Positions 26,342 through 34,517 of a stretch of 64,000 bases of DNA are shown here, in pieces (position 1 is the first letter of the stretch; every line of letters begins with the position of its first letter). The notes under the pieces are model-generated. The model worked only from the letters and a program-made list of their open reading frames with translations. It ran no database searches and was not told the DNA's origin. The DNA is taken from the NCBI GenBank assembly GCA_016720565.1, contig JADKKJ010000001.1, positions 434,001 to 498,000 of the forward strand. The letters are read 5' to 3'. A program made the position numbers and the translations under genes. This stretch comes from Chitinophagaceae bacterium. GTDB taxonomy: Bacteria; Bacteroidota; Bacteroidia; Chitinophagales; Chitinophagaceae.

Positions 26342-27040
26342 ATGATGGACCTTTTACAGATTGCCACAGATACCGTACAGAAAATTACGCAGTTTGCAGC
26401 CGGTGACTCCAACCAGGATGGTCACCTCAGTTTTTTTGAATTGTTGAAGATGGGAGGCTGGATCATGATCCCGCTGGCCATCATGATGCTCCTGGCAGTC
26501 TATGTATTTGCCGAAAGAACGATCGCTATAAACAATGCGGCAAAGATCGACAACAATTTCATGAACATTATCCGCGATAATATCATGAGCGGCAATATTA
26601 CGGCCGCCCGCAATTTTGCCAAGAATACCAATAATCCCGTTGCACGGATAATTGATAAAGGCATTCAGCGTATCGGAAAGCCACTGGACAGTATTGAAAA
26701 AAGCATGGACAATGTGGGTCAGCTCGAAATGTATAAGCTGGAGAAGAACATGGGCATATTATCAGTGGTATCCAAGGCTGCGCCTATTTTCGGGTTTGTG
26801 GGTACGCTGGTGGGACTGATGCAGTTGTTTTCCCGTATCAACAGCACCAATGAATTTGAAGTGGGAACCATTGCCGGTGGTATCTATACTAAACTGATCA
26901 CGTCCATTACCGGGCTGGTGATCGGACTGGGTGCCTACCTGGCCTATAGTTATCTTAATACACAGATCGATAAGACATCTAATAAAATGGAAGCCGCATC
27001 TGCTGATTTCCTCGATATTTTACAGGAACCTACCCGCTAA
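26342..27040 (+). CDS. MotA/TolQ/ExbB proton channel family protein with N-terminal EF-hand-like loop
   Basis: 232 residues. Three membrane segments as in ExbB: one near 38-58 (GGWIMIPLAIMMLLAVYVFA), one near 150-175 (VSKAAPIFGFVGTLVGLMQLF) and one near 188-212 (LITSITGLVIGLGAYLAYSYL). A large cytoplasmic loop lies between the first two. It forms the pentameric stator that uses the proton gradient to energise outer-membrane processes. The N-terminal segment before the first helix contains DSNQDGHLSFFE at residues 22-33, a textbook 12-residue EF-hand calcium loop. E. coli ExbB has no such motif. ExbD follows after 9 bases. Confidence 0.93.
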   Translation: MMDLLQIATDTVQKITQFAAGDSNQDGHLSFFELLKMGGWIMIPLAIMMLLAVYVFAERTIAINNAAKIDNNFMNIIRDNIMSGNITAARNFAKNTNNPVARIIDKGIQRIGKPLDSIEKSMDNVGQLEMYKLEKNMGILSVVSKAAPIFGFVGTLVGLMQLFSRINSTNEFEVGTIAGGIYTKLITSITGLVIGLGAYLAYSYLNTQIDKTSNKMEAASADFLDILQEPTR

Positions 27041-27049
27041 ATCCACCGA

Positions 27050-27454
27050 ATGAAATTCAGAAAAAAACATAAAGGCGAGGCCTCCGAGGTTTTTACCGAC
27101 TCATTGAATGACATACTTTTCATTCTGTTGATGTTCTTCCTTATCGTAGCTACCCTGGCTAACCCCAATGTAGTAAAAGTGGGATTGCCTAAGGCAACCA
27201 AGGATACAAAGGCCAAACAGGATATTATGGTTTCCATTGATAAGAACCAGCAGTATTCTATTGGCAGCACAAGGGTTGAAGCATCCATGTTTGATTCACT
27301 GCTTTCCCGCGAGATCCGTAAATACCGCGCGCTCCGCGATACACCGGTGGTGGTGATCAATGCCGATACCAGCGCTTTTTATGGTGAGGTTTTCCGTGTA
27401 ATGAAGATCGCTAAAAGGGATTCAGCTAAAGTAGTGGCACGCATTGAACAATGA
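27050..27454 (+). CDS. ExbD/TolR family biopolymer transport protein
   Basis: 134 residues: a short cytoplasmic tail, one membrane helix (DILFILLMFFLIVATLANP) carrying the essential acidic residue Asp21 at its start, and a periplasmic ExbD domain (SIDKNQQYSIGS to VARIEQ). With the upstream ExbB-like channel it forms a proton-driven motor unit. Bacteroidota operons often carry two ExbD genes and TonB; here there is a single ExbD and no TonB, and the convergent yigZ gene ends one base away. Confidence 0.93.
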   Translation: MKFRKKHKGEASEVFTDSLNDILFILLMFFLIVATLANPNVVKVGLPKATKDTKAKQDIMVSIDKNQQYSIGSTRVEASMFDSLLSREIRKYRALRDTPVVVINADTSAFYGEVFRVMKIAKRDSAKVVARIEQ

Positions 27455-27455
27455 T

Positions 27456-28067
27456 CTAATTTGCTTCCTGAAAAAATTCGAGTTGCAGGGTATGGATCTC
27501 CCTGAAAGCAGTCAGGCATTCTTCCAGCGTTTTTAATGGCAGCTCCAGTTTCATCCGGCAGAACAATTGCAGTTCCTGTTCTTTTACCTGGCAATGGAAT
27601 TGTTTTATCACCCGCATCACCTCATTCATAATGGTATAATCGAATTCAAGTTTGTATTGGATCATTACCGGCTTTTCAATAATTAATGCTTTGTCCAATG
27701 CCTGTGCACTGGCCGTTTTATAGGCATTGATCAAACCTGGTACCCCAAGCAGGGTGCCTCCAAAATATCTGACCACCACCACCAGGATATCCGTGAGTTG
27801 CCTGCTGTCGATCTGCCCAAGTATGGGTTTACCTGCTGTACCTGAAGGTTCCCCGTCATCACTGGAACGAAATTGATCTCCACTATTGCCAATTCGATAG
27901 GCAAAGCAATGATGTACTGCTTTTGGATGTTCTTTTTTAAGTGTGGCCAGTATATCCTTGAATTGTTGTTTATTATTGATCGGAAAAGCAAAAGCTATGA
28001 AACGACTTCCCCTGTCCCGGAATTCCGACTGGCAGGCTTCCACTATGCTGAAGTAAGTAAATTTCAT
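27456..28067 (-). CDS. YigZ/IMPACT family protein
   Basis: 203 residues. The N-terminal UPF0029 domain is recognised from FRDRGSRFIAFAFPI, HHCFAYRIG, DDGEPSGTAGKPILGQI and VVVRYFGGTLLG, and a ferredoxin-like DUF1949 domain follows. The family is linked to translation or stress, but its biochemical role is unsettled. The ATG overlaps the ribD stop by 4 bases, so the two genes are translationally coupled. The coupling to riboflavin synthesis is probably positional. Confidence 0.9.
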   Translation of the reverse strand: MKFTYFSIVEACQSEFRDRGSRFIAFAFPINNKQQFKDILATLKKEHPKAVHHCFAYRIGNSGDQFRSSDDGEPSGTAGKPILGQIDSRQLTDILVVVVRYFGGTLLGVPGLINAYKTASAQALDKALIIEKPVMIQYKLEFDYTIMNEVMRVIKQFHCQVKEQELQLFCRMKLELPLKTLEECLTAFREIHTLQLEFFQEAN

Positions 28068-29116
28068 GGCTGCGGATAATAATAACTGACCTGGTCACCT
28101 AGCAGGTTTTCGTTTTTGAATAAACTGGCCTTTATTATTTCAGGCGAACTCAGTCCTTGCCGGGAAAGCTGACCGCTCTTAATCACACGTATCTCATCCC
28201 ATAATGCTTCATTGATAAATGATCGTAACAGGGCAGGCCCTCCTTCCACCATCAGCGAATATATTTTAAGTGCATACAATTGACCTGGCAATTGTTTCAG
28301 CAATGGAATATCCCTTTTCAGTTGCACATAATTTACCTGATCCAGTTGCTGGTTTTTATGGTAATTAAAGATCACCAGGGGCGTTCCAGCCTTAAATAAT
28401 TTTAGGCTTGACGGCAGTTCCAGCTCTTTATCTATCACCATTCTTACAGGTGAGGGGCCGGGCCAAAGCCTGTTGTTCAGTAAGGGGTCATCGAGCAGTG
28501 CGGTATTTTTCCCAATAAGAATACCGGTTGTTTCACTCCGCCATTTGTGTACCAGTCGATCGCTGAAAGCATTACTGATCCTTAACCTTTCATGCGTACC
28601 AGATCCCATATAACCATCGGCTGTTTCCGCCCATTTTAAAATGATATAAGGACGGTGATCAAGCAAGGGCCGAGTAAATGGAAGGATCAGTTTTTCCGCT
28701 GCATCTTTTATTGCTTGGTCATGAATGATGGTTACTTCAATACCGGCCTCCTTTAATTTCTTTACCCCATTCCCATTTACTTCAGGATTGGGGTCAAGGC
28801 AACCGATCACTACATGGGGTATTTTTTTCTGAATGATGAGGTCTGCGCAGGGGGCAGTTTTACCATAATGGGAGCAGGGCTCCAGTGTTACATAGAGTGT
28901 AGCATCTTTCAGCAGGTCCTGCCGGCCATAGCTGATCGCGTCATTGATGGCATTTACTTCCGCATGTGCCAGGCCATAGGCTTCATGGAATCCTTCGCCT
29001 ATCACTTTATCCTGGTGCAATAACAGCGCTCCCACCATAGGATTGGGCTCCACCTTACCTCTTCCTTTTTTTGCCAGCTCCAGGCAACGCCACATATATG
29101 CAGGGAAGTATTGCAT
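28064..29116 (-). CDS. ribD: Bifunctional riboflavin biosynthesis protein RibD (deaminase/reductase)
   Basis: 350 residues. The N-terminal zinc deaminase domain has HAEVNA and TLEPCSHYGKTAPC. The C-terminal reductase domain (from about 145) has PYIILKWAETADGYMG, GILIGKNTALLDDPLLNNR and SLMVEGGPALLRSFI. It converts the pyrimidine deaminase/reductase intermediates of riboflavin synthesis. Its -7 promoter box lies 4 bases before the ATG. yigZ overlaps its 3' end. Confidence 0.96.
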   Translation of the reverse strand: MQYFPAYMWRCLELAKKGRGKVEPNPMVGALLLHQDKVIGEGFHEAYGLAHAEVNAINDAISYGRQDLLKDATLYVTLEPCSHYGKTAPCADLIIQKKIPHVVIGCLDPNPEVNGNGVKKLKEAGIEVTIIHDQAIKDAAEKLILPFTRPLLDHRPYIILKWAETADGYMGSGTHERLRISNAFSDRLVHKWRSETTGILIGKNTALLDDPLLNNRLWPGPSPVRMVIDKELELPSSLKLFKAGTPLVIFNYHKNQQLDQVNYVQLKRDIPLLKQLPGQLYALKIYSLMVEGGPALLRSFINEALWDEIRVIKSGQLSRQGLSSPEIIKASLFKNENLLGDQVSYYYPQP

Positions 29117-29120
29117 GGCG

Positions 29121-29128
29121 CAAAGGTA
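29121..29128 (-). promoter_or_regulatory. -7 promoter element (TACCTTTG, minus strand) of ribD
   Basis: Exact TAnnTTTG on the minus strand, with 4 bases between the box and the ribD ATG. Confidence 0.6.
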
Positions 29129-29176
29129 AGTATTGGGGAGAGTGGCCTGATGATGAACAGTGAAAATTGAATGAAC

Positions 29177-29184
29177 TATGTTTG
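29177..29184 (+). promoter_or_regulatory. -7 promoter element (TATGTTTG) of prmC
   Basis: Exact TAnnTTTG match. It contains an in-frame ATG (29178) that is therefore unlikely to be translated; ATG 29190 begins 5 bases after the box. Confidence 0.55.
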
Positions 29185-29189
29185 TGTGT

Positions 29190-30059
29190 ATGAATTGGAT
29201 CGAATTGGAAAAAGATCTTTCGGTTAAGTTACTGGAACTTTATAGCCGGCCGGAGGCAGAAGCCATCAGTGACTGGGTGATGGAATTTTTGTCCGGGAAA
29301 AAACGTGCGGCGCGAATGGCCCTGAAGCCCCTGCCAATGGAGAACGAGCATCTTGAATCGTTGGAAAAAATTACGACCCGATTGATGAAACACGAACCCG
29401 TTCAGTATGTATTGAATGAGTCCTGGTTCATGGGCTGTCGTTTTTTTGTGGATCAGCGTGTGCTGATACCAAGACCTGAAACGGAAGAACTGGTAGAGTG
29501 GGTCATTTCCAATTGTAAATTTCCTCTGGATGAACTGACCATACTGGAAGTGGGAACAGGCAGCGGTTGCATACCCATCTCATTAAAAAGAAGGCTGCGT
29601 AAGGCCAAAGTATATACCATTGATGCCAGTGCAGCGGCATTGGAAGTGGCTGAAATAAATGCCCGGGCCCTTGGTACATCTTTGGAATTTTTAGAAATGG
29701 ATTTTTTGGATCGTTCCCAATGGAAAAAATTGCCTGTGGTGGATCTGTTGGTCAGTAACCCTCCATATATACCCAAAATGGAACAAGCATCGCTTGAAAA
29801 ACATGTTCGCGAATTTGAACCAGCCATGGCGCTATTTGTTCCCGATGAAGACGCCCTGGTATTTTATCGTGCTCTCGCGGAATTCGGAAAAGAGAAATTG
29901 AAAAAAGGCGGACAGATCTTTGCGGAGATACACGAGAACCTTTCAGCAGGAGTTAGCGAGCTTTTTACCTTTTACGGTTATGATACTATTTTGAAAACTG
30001 ACCTGCAGGGTAAACAGCGAATGGTCCGGGCAATCATTTCAGGTGAAAACTCGATTTGA
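29190..30059 (+). CDS. prmC: Peptide chain release factor N5-glutamine methyltransferase
   Basis: 289 residues from ATG 29190. An ATG four codons upstream lies within a promoter-like box and gives an atypical start. The N-terminal helical domain contains the release-factor-binding region. The methyltransferase domain has ILEVGTGSGCIPISL (SAM) and the diagnostic NPPY in LLVSNPPYIPKME. It methylates the Gln of the GGQ motif in RF1 and RF2. The 3' end overlaps the convergent lipoprotein gene by 26 bases. Confidence 0.95.
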   Translation: MNWIELEKDLSVKLLELYSRPEAEAISDWVMEFLSGKKRAARMALKPLPMENEHLESLEKITTRLMKHEPVQYVLNESWFMGCRFFVDQRVLIPRPETEELVEWVISNCKFPLDELTILEVGTGSGCIPISLKRRLRKAKVYTIDASAAALEVAEINARALGTSLEFLEMDFLDRSQWKKLPVVDLLVSNPPYIPKMEQASLEKHVREFEPAMALFVPDEDALVFYRALAEFGKEKLKKGGQIFAEIHENLSAGVSELFTFYGYDTILKTDLQGKQRMVRAIISGENSI

Positions 30060-30552
30060 TAAGATCTACCCCGGGCTTATCCTTTTCCGCTTCACTATCC
30101 ATCAACTGGTAAACGGCAATGAAGCCGGTACTATCCGTGCTGTAACTGAATATGTTTATGTTTCCTTTAAAACTTCCCATTAGTTTACCCTGGATATTTG
30201 CGCCCTCTCCTTTGTAGGAACCCCATTTATCAAAATGGGTCACCTTTCCGTCTTTCATGGTCTTTTCCAGGTGCGCTTTGATCTGCTGGTCAACCGCGTC
30301 TTTTGCATCTATACCGGTATTAAAAACAAAAACGCTGATGAATCCGCTGCCGGATCTGGTGTCCAGTGTAAAATAACTATCCCAGTCAAAATCCTTATCC
30401 GAAGAATCCACCGACCAGTCACCGGCATAACTCATTTTATAAAGCGGGCGGTCAAGTTGTACAGGTTTTGCAGTTGGGGCCTCTTTTTTATTTGGCGACA
30501 GGTTGCAGGCGATCAATAATACCAGCAGCAATGGAAGCGATAGAATACGCAT
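30034..30552 (-). CDS. Hypothetical lipoprotein
   Basis: 172 residues with a lipobox (LLVLLIAC, Cys about 16) after a short signal sequence, so it is likely a membrane-anchored lipoprotein. The mature part has mixed alpha/beta character (YKMSYAGDWSVDSSDKDF, VFVFNTGIDAKDAVDQQI, GFIAVYQLMDSE) and vaguely resembles the PsbP-like fold. I cannot assign a function. It starts 18 bases after the 3-hydroxyacyl-CoA dehydrogenase gene and is probably co-transcribed. Confidence 0.75.
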   Translation of the reverse strand: MRILSLPLLLVLLIACNLSPNKKEAPTAKPVQLDRPLYKMSYAGDWSVDSSDKDFDWDSYFTLDTRSGSGFISVFVFNTGIDAKDAVDQQIKAHLEKTMKDGKVTHFDKWGSYKGEGANIQGKLMGSFKGNINIFSYSTDSTGFIAVYQLMDSEAEKDKPGVDLIKSSFHLK

Positions 30553-30570
30553 GGGTATGATTTGGATCTA

Positions 30571-31473
30571 TTATTTAAAACGCGGGCTTACCACCAGGTC
30601 CTTTGACCCGGCTGTATAAGTATAAAAACCTTCCCCTGATTTCACTCCCAGTTTACCGGCAGTAACCATATTTACCAGCAAAGGACAGGGCGCATATTTT
30701 GGATTGCCAAATCCATCATGCAATACATGAAGAATGGACAGGCATACATCCAGGCCGATAAAATCAGCCAGTTGTAAAGGTCCCATCGGATGGGCCATCC
30801 CCAGTTTCATCACGGTATCGATCTCTTCCACTCCGGCTACAGATTCATAAAGACTACAGATCGCTTCGTTGATCATGGGCATCAGTATCCGGTTAGCGAT
30901 GAAGCCCGGATAATCATTCACTACACAGGGGATCTTTCCAAGGTCGCGGCTCAGTTGTACGATCTGTGAGGTAACCTCAGCGTCGGTTGCATAGCCGTTG
31001 ATGATCTCTACCAGCTTCATCACCGGAACAGGATTCATAAAATGCATTCCGATCACTTTTGAAGGCCTGTTCGTGGCTGCAGCAATTTTTGTTACAGAGA
31101 TGGAAGATGTATTTGTAGCCAGTATGGCCGATTTCGGCGCGTAATTATCAAGATCTTCGAAGATCTTTAATTTAAGACCTATATTTTCTGTAGCTGCTTC
31201 CACCACCAGTTCAGCGTTTTTTACGCCGTCGATCAGGCTTGTGTTGGTACTGATATTTGCCAGGGTCTGTTTTTTCTGTTCTTCCGTCAAACTTCCTTTG
31301 GACACTTGGCGGTCAAGGTTCTTGCTAATAGTTATCAGCGCCCGGTCCAGCTGAGCCATCGAAATATCAACCAATGTCACTTTAAAACCATTCTGCGCAA
31401 AAACATGTGCAATACCATTACCCATGGTGCCTGCTCCAATAACCGATACAGCTGTTGTCTTGGAAATACTCAT
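30571..31473 (-). CDS. 3-hydroxyacyl-CoA dehydrogenase (3-hydroxybutyryl-CoA dehydrogenase type)
   Basis: 300 residues, the size of the monofunctional enzyme. The Rossmann motif is VIGAGTMGNGIAHVFA. The catalytic region is GMHFMNPVPVMKLVEII (His), with the conserved Asn in GFIANRILMPMINEA, and the C-terminal domain GPLQLADFIGLDVCLSI completes the fold. It oxidises (S)-3-hydroxyacyl-CoA with NAD+ in fatty-acid or amino-acid breakdown. An exact promoter box lies upstream; the lipoprotein gene follows. Confidence 0.95.
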   Translation of the reverse strand: MSISKTTAVSVIGAGTMGNGIAHVFAQNGFKVTLVDISMAQLDRALITISKNLDRQVSKGSLTEEQKKQTLANISTNTSLIDGVKNAELVVEAATENIGLKLKIFEDLDNYAPKSAILATNTSSISVTKIAAATNRPSKVIGMHFMNPVPVMKLVEIINGYATDAEVTSQIVQLSRDLGKIPCVVNDYPGFIANRILMPMINEAICSLYESVAGVEEIDTVMKLGMAHPMGPLQLADFIGLDVCLSILHVLHDGFGNPKYAPCPLLVNMVTAGKLGVKSGEGFYTYTAGSKDLVVSPRFK

Positions 31474-31490
31474 AAAGGAAAATGTTTTGG

Positions 31491-31498
31491 CAAATGTA
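31491..31498 (-). promoter_or_regulatory. -7 promoter element (TACATTTG, minus strand) of the 3-hydroxyacyl-CoA dehydrogenase gene
   Basis: Exact TAnnTTTG on the minus strand, ending 17 bases before the ATG at 31473. Confidence 0.6.
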
Positions 31499-31514
31499 AC
31501 TAAACACCGTTTAC

Positions 31515-31542
31515 GGTTCAGGATTGAGGGTTCAGGGAGTCG
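31515..31542 (+). repeat. Heptamer-type array upstream of the 3-hydroxyacyl-CoA dehydrogenase gene
   Basis: Units GGTTCAG, GATTGAG, GGTTCAG, GGAGTCG with a 7-base period. On the minus strand it lies just after the stop of the preceding gene (31563). Confidence 0.6.
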
Positions 31543-31562
31543 GCAAGCATTGACCCATTCCC

Positions 31563-32201
31563 CTATTTATTCTTAAAATCCCCTCTTTTCCAGGCTTCAA
31601 TGAATTGGCCCCAGGCAGCGGGGTTGAAAATATTCATGGGAGGGATCTGGCCCTGGTATACTGCGCGGTTGGCGATCTTATTGAACTGGAATTTTGTTGC
31701 TTCCGATCCATCCACAGGAATAGTACGCATCCAAACCCTTCGGTTAGCGGCGCTGGTATTTCGGCGGGCGATCTCAATATCATCATCTGGCACTTTTACA
31801 TTCACAAAATCACGGGCAAATTGTTCCGGTGTAGGTCGGGCCCGGATGATAGTAACAGGCAAGTAAACGGTATCGATCACCATTAATTGGACCATGCTGT
31901 ACTGGTTTCCTTCCAGGTTACGGGGTATAGTGACGGATTTAGGTTTGTAGGTAACGTGGGTGAATTCTACTTCGTCTCCTTTTAGAACCACAATGGAGAA
32001 TACGCCAGAGGCATTGGTGATGGTACCCCGGTTCTGGCCCTTAACAGTGATACTTACAGCAGGAATGCCTACCAGGCTGTCGGCCGTCATCACAATGCCA
32101 TAAAGCTGAACTACGGAATCCCTGGAGGTTTCAAACTGCGCCCTGGCACTGTTGCTTATAAACAAGAATGCGATAAAACTATAAAGTAGAATTTTCTTCA
32201 C
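31563..32201 (-). CDS. Carboxypeptidase-like regulatory domain protein (exported)
   Basis: 212 residues starting at GTG 32201, with a signal peptide (to about 22, SNSARAQ). Residues ~33-105 form a carboxypeptidase-regulatory/CarboxypepD_reg-like beta-sandwich (GIVMTADSLVGIPAVSITVKG, GVFSIVVLKGDEVEFTHVTY), the same module that precedes TonB-dependent receptors. The C-terminal half (NPAAWGQFIEAWKRGDF) is unassigned. No receptor gene is adjacent. The function is unknown, and the protein is probably periplasmic or surface-exposed. Confidence 0.82.
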   Translation of the reverse strand: MKKILLYSFIAFLFISNSARAQFETSRDSVVQLYGIVMTADSLVGIPAVSITVKGQNRGTITNASGVFSIVVLKGDEVEFTHVTYKPKSVTIPRNLEGNQYSMVQLMVIDTVYLPVTIIRARPTPEQFARDFVNVKVPDDDIEIARRNTSAANRRVWMRTIPVDGSEATKFQFNKIANRAVYQGQIPPMNIFNPAAWGQFIEAWKRGDFKNK

Positions 32202-32206
32202 TGCGC

Positions 32207-32214
32207 CAAAAATA
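32207..32214 (-). promoter_or_regulatory. -7 promoter element (TATTTTTG, minus strand)
   Basis: Exact TAnnTTTG on the minus strand, with 5 bases between it and the GTG start at 32201. Confidence 0.5.
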
Positions 32215-32260
32215 AAGACAAGTTGCTGATTTCGTAAACCAATTTCAGCATAGCAATGGT

Positions 32261-32268
32261 TAACTTTG
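32261..32268 (+). promoter_or_regulatory. -7 promoter element (TAACTTTG) of the Mrp/ApbC gene
   Basis: Exact TAnnTTTG match, leaving a leader of about 70 bases before ATG 32343. The leader contains a small hairpin (GTTCC-CA-GGAAC, 32301-32312). Confidence 0.6.
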
Positions 32269-32342
32269 CCATTATATCATTTCTTTAACATGCCGGGTGG
32301 GTTCCCAGGAACAGATCCGGGCCAACTAAATATGTATCTGTA

Positions 32343-33440
32343 ATGATCACCAAAGAGAAAATACTGGAAGCCCTGAGCAATGTACAGGAACCCGATCTGG
32401 GCAAGGACCTGGTTACACTGAACATGGTGCAGGATATTGAGATCGATGGAAATTATGTTTCATTTACGGTCGTGCTTACCACGCCTGCATGCCCTTTAAA
32501 GGATATGATCAAAAATGCCTGCATTAATGCGGTAAAATTGCTGGTCAGTAAAGAAGCGGTAGTTAATGTGAAATTCACGGCTAATACCAGCACCAAGCGA
32601 ACAGATACCGGTACTGTATTACCCAGGGTTAAAAATATCATTGCGGTGGTGAGTGGAAAAGGTGGTGTGGGTAAATCAACCGTGGCTGCCAACCTGGCCC
32701 TGGCTATTTCACAGGGTGGGGCTAAAGTGGGTTTAATGGATGCGGATATTTATGGCCCCAGTGTTCCTATCATGTTTGGCGTAAGAGGGGAAAGGCCAAT
32801 GATGATCGAAGTAGATAATGAAAAGGCCATGATCGCCCCCCTGGAACGATATGGCATTAAACTTATAAGTATCGGATTACTGGTGGATGAAAAGAATGCG
32901 GTAGTATGGAGAGGCCCAATGGCCAGTTCCGCCATCAGGCAATTCGTAACCGATGTTTTTTGGGATGAACTGGATTACCTGGTGGTGGATATGCCACCTG
33001 GAACAGGAGATATACATCTTACCTTATTGCAAACCGTACCGGTGACCGGCGCTGTGATCGTCACTACACCACAGGATGTGGCCCTCGCGGATGCCAAAAA
33101 AGGTATTGCCATGTTTGGACAGGCGCAGATGAATGTGCCCATTATCGGGCTGGTTGAGAACATGAGCTATTTTGTGCCAGCTGAATTGCCCGATAACAAA
33201 TATTATATTTTCGGAAAAGAAGGTGGTAAGCGTTTGGCAGATGAATATGATATTCCATTTCTTGGCCAGATACCATTGGTACAAAGCATTCGCGAAGGCG
33301 GGGATGAGGGCATTCCTGTAATGATGGGCGATGATGAAGTGACTAAAAAATCATTCCGTGAATTCGCTTCGGTGGTTGTACGAAGTATTGCCATGCGTAA
33401 CGCAAATATTCAATCGGAAACGATCGCAGAGAAAGTATAA
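32343..33440 (+). CDS. apbC: Mrp/NBP35 family ATP-binding Fe-S cluster carrier
   Basis: 365 residues. The N-terminal MIP18/DUF59 domain (about 1-90, EALSNVQEPDLGKDLVTLNM, TPACPLKDMI) is fused to a deviant Walker-A P-loop NTPase (VVSGKGGVGKSTVAANLAL at about 103). DMPPGTGDIHLTLLQ is the switch region. The protein carries and transfers Fe-S clusters in the cytoplasm. The C-terminal CxxC expected in many ApbC proteins is replaced by NMSYFVPAELPDNKYYIFG, which lacks cysteines, a variant also seen in other Bacteroidota; this may affect cluster binding. Confidence 0.93.
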   Translation: MITKEKILEALSNVQEPDLGKDLVTLNMVQDIEIDGNYVSFTVVLTTPACPLKDMIKNACINAVKLLVSKEAVVNVKFTANTSTKRTDTGTVLPRVKNIIAVVSGKGGVGKSTVAANLALAISQGGAKVGLMDADIYGPSVPIMFGVRGERPMMIEVDNEKAMIAPLERYGIKLISIGLLVDEKNAVVWRGPMASSAIRQFVTDVFWDELDYLVVDMPPGTGDIHLTLLQTVPVTGAVIVTTPQDVALADAKKGIAMFGQAQMNVPIIGLVENMSYFVPAELPDNKYYIFGKEGGKRLADEYDIPFLGQIPLVQSIREGGDEGIPVMMGDDEVTKKSFREFASVVVRSIAMRNANIQSETIAEKV

Positions 33441-33471
33441 ATTCCTTCAGAGATATCTTTGAGGATAATTT

Positions 33472-34485
33472 TTATCCAAAATGTGGCAAATGACTATCGT
33501 CGAAGCCTAACCAATCCTGCGCGTTGCGGTATAATAATCGCCTGGTTGATTTCTTACCAAGGTCCAGTTTTTCAATTAACCTTCCCGGTTTTGCTTCCCC
33601 TAAAGGAAAAGGATAATCACTTCCCATGCAAATATGTTCATCACCAAAAAGATCTACCAGGTATTGCAGGGCTTTTCTGTCATGCACCAGGCTATCGATC
33701 CAGAAACGTCCCAGGTAATCACGCGGATTGATGGGATTATCCAGCGCGGTGAGATCCGGTCTTACCTTAAAACCATGTTCAATTCTTCCCAGCGTAAAGG
33801 GAAAAGATCCGCCACCATGGGCAAAAGCAACTCTTAGTTTAGGAAATGCTTCCAGCACCCCGCCAAATATCATGGAACAGATAGCGCGTGAGGTTTCTGC
33901 AGGCATGCCTACCAGCCAGGGTAACCAGTATTTGCTCATCTGTTCTTCTCCCATCATTTGCCAGGGGTGGATGAACAACGCGCAACCTGCTTTTTCTGCG
34001 GCCTCATAAAATGGAAAGAATTTTTGTTCCGAAAGGTTTTCTCCATTGATATTAGAGCCGATCTCGATGCCGGGCATCTTCAGTTCTTTTACGCAACGCT
34101 CCATTTCATCAATGGCCATATCCACATCCTGTAATGGAACCGTACCCAACCCAATAAAATGTTGCGAATCCCTGCTTACTGTTTCAGCGATATGATCATT
34201 GAGAAAACGGGAAGTCTCCAATCCATCTGCAGGGCGTGCCCAATAATTAAACAAAACAGGAATGGTTGACAATACCTGCATGGTAACATCGGTCTCCTCC
34301 ATTTCTTTAAGTCTCTCGGTGGTTGAATAGGCGTTTTTTTCCACTACACGAAAGACCTGGTCGCCTTTCATCATACAGGCCTGGCAGTTCTGGTGTTCCA
34401 GGTGAATGAATTCTCCATAACCAAATTTCTTTGTCCAGTCCGGCATTTTTTCCGGCATGATATGCGTATGAATGTCTATTCGCAA
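33472..34485 (-). CDS. 2-amino-3-carboxymuconate-6-semialdehyde decarboxylase (ACMSD)
   Basis: 337-residue amidohydrolase. Metal ligands: His6 and His8 in DIHTHIMPE, His173 in LFIHPWQ and Asp290 in MGSDYPF, matching the zinc site of characterised ACMSDs. It decarboxylates ACMS to 2-aminomuconate-6-semialdehyde and so diverts the kynurenine pathway from quinolinate/NAD toward catabolism. The gene follows 3-hydroxyanthranilate dioxygenase (32-base gap) in a leftward operon. Confidence 0.95.
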   Translation of the reverse strand: MRIDIHTHIMPEKMPDWTKKFGYGEFIHLEHQNCQACMMKGDQVFRVVEKNAYSTTERLKEMEETDVTMQVLSTIPVLFNYWARPADGLETSRFLNDHIAETVSRDSQHFIGLGTVPLQDVDMAIDEMERCVKELKMPGIEIGSNINGENLSEQKFFPFYEAAEKAGCALFIHPWQMMGEEQMSKYWLPWLVGMPAETSRAICSMIFGGVLEAFPKLRVAFAHGGGSFPFTLGRIEHGFKVRPDLTALDNPINPRDYLGRFWIDSLVHDRKALQYLVDLFGDEHICMGSDYPFPLGEAKPGRLIEKLDLGKKSTRRLLYRNAQDWLGFDDSHLPHFG

Positions 34486-34517
34486 GGGAGCTGGGTTTGA
34501 TCAGGTTAATTAATAAC

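Noticed and set aside
32269..32342. A possible riboswitch in the Mrp/ApbC leader.
   Set aside because: Only one 5-bp hairpin and a few GC-rich repeats are visible; no known riboswitch core is recognisable.
33441..33471. An AT-rich hairpin (GGATAA-TTT-TTATCC) between Mrp/ApbC and ACMSD as a terminator.
   Set aside because: The stem is short and AT-only with no clean T-run, so it is too weak to call.
33454..33731. An exact TATCTTTG box at 33454-33461 and an open frame just after it on the plus strand.
   Set aside because: The frame is antisense to ACMSD and has no protein-like character; the box is probably a chance match between convergent genes.
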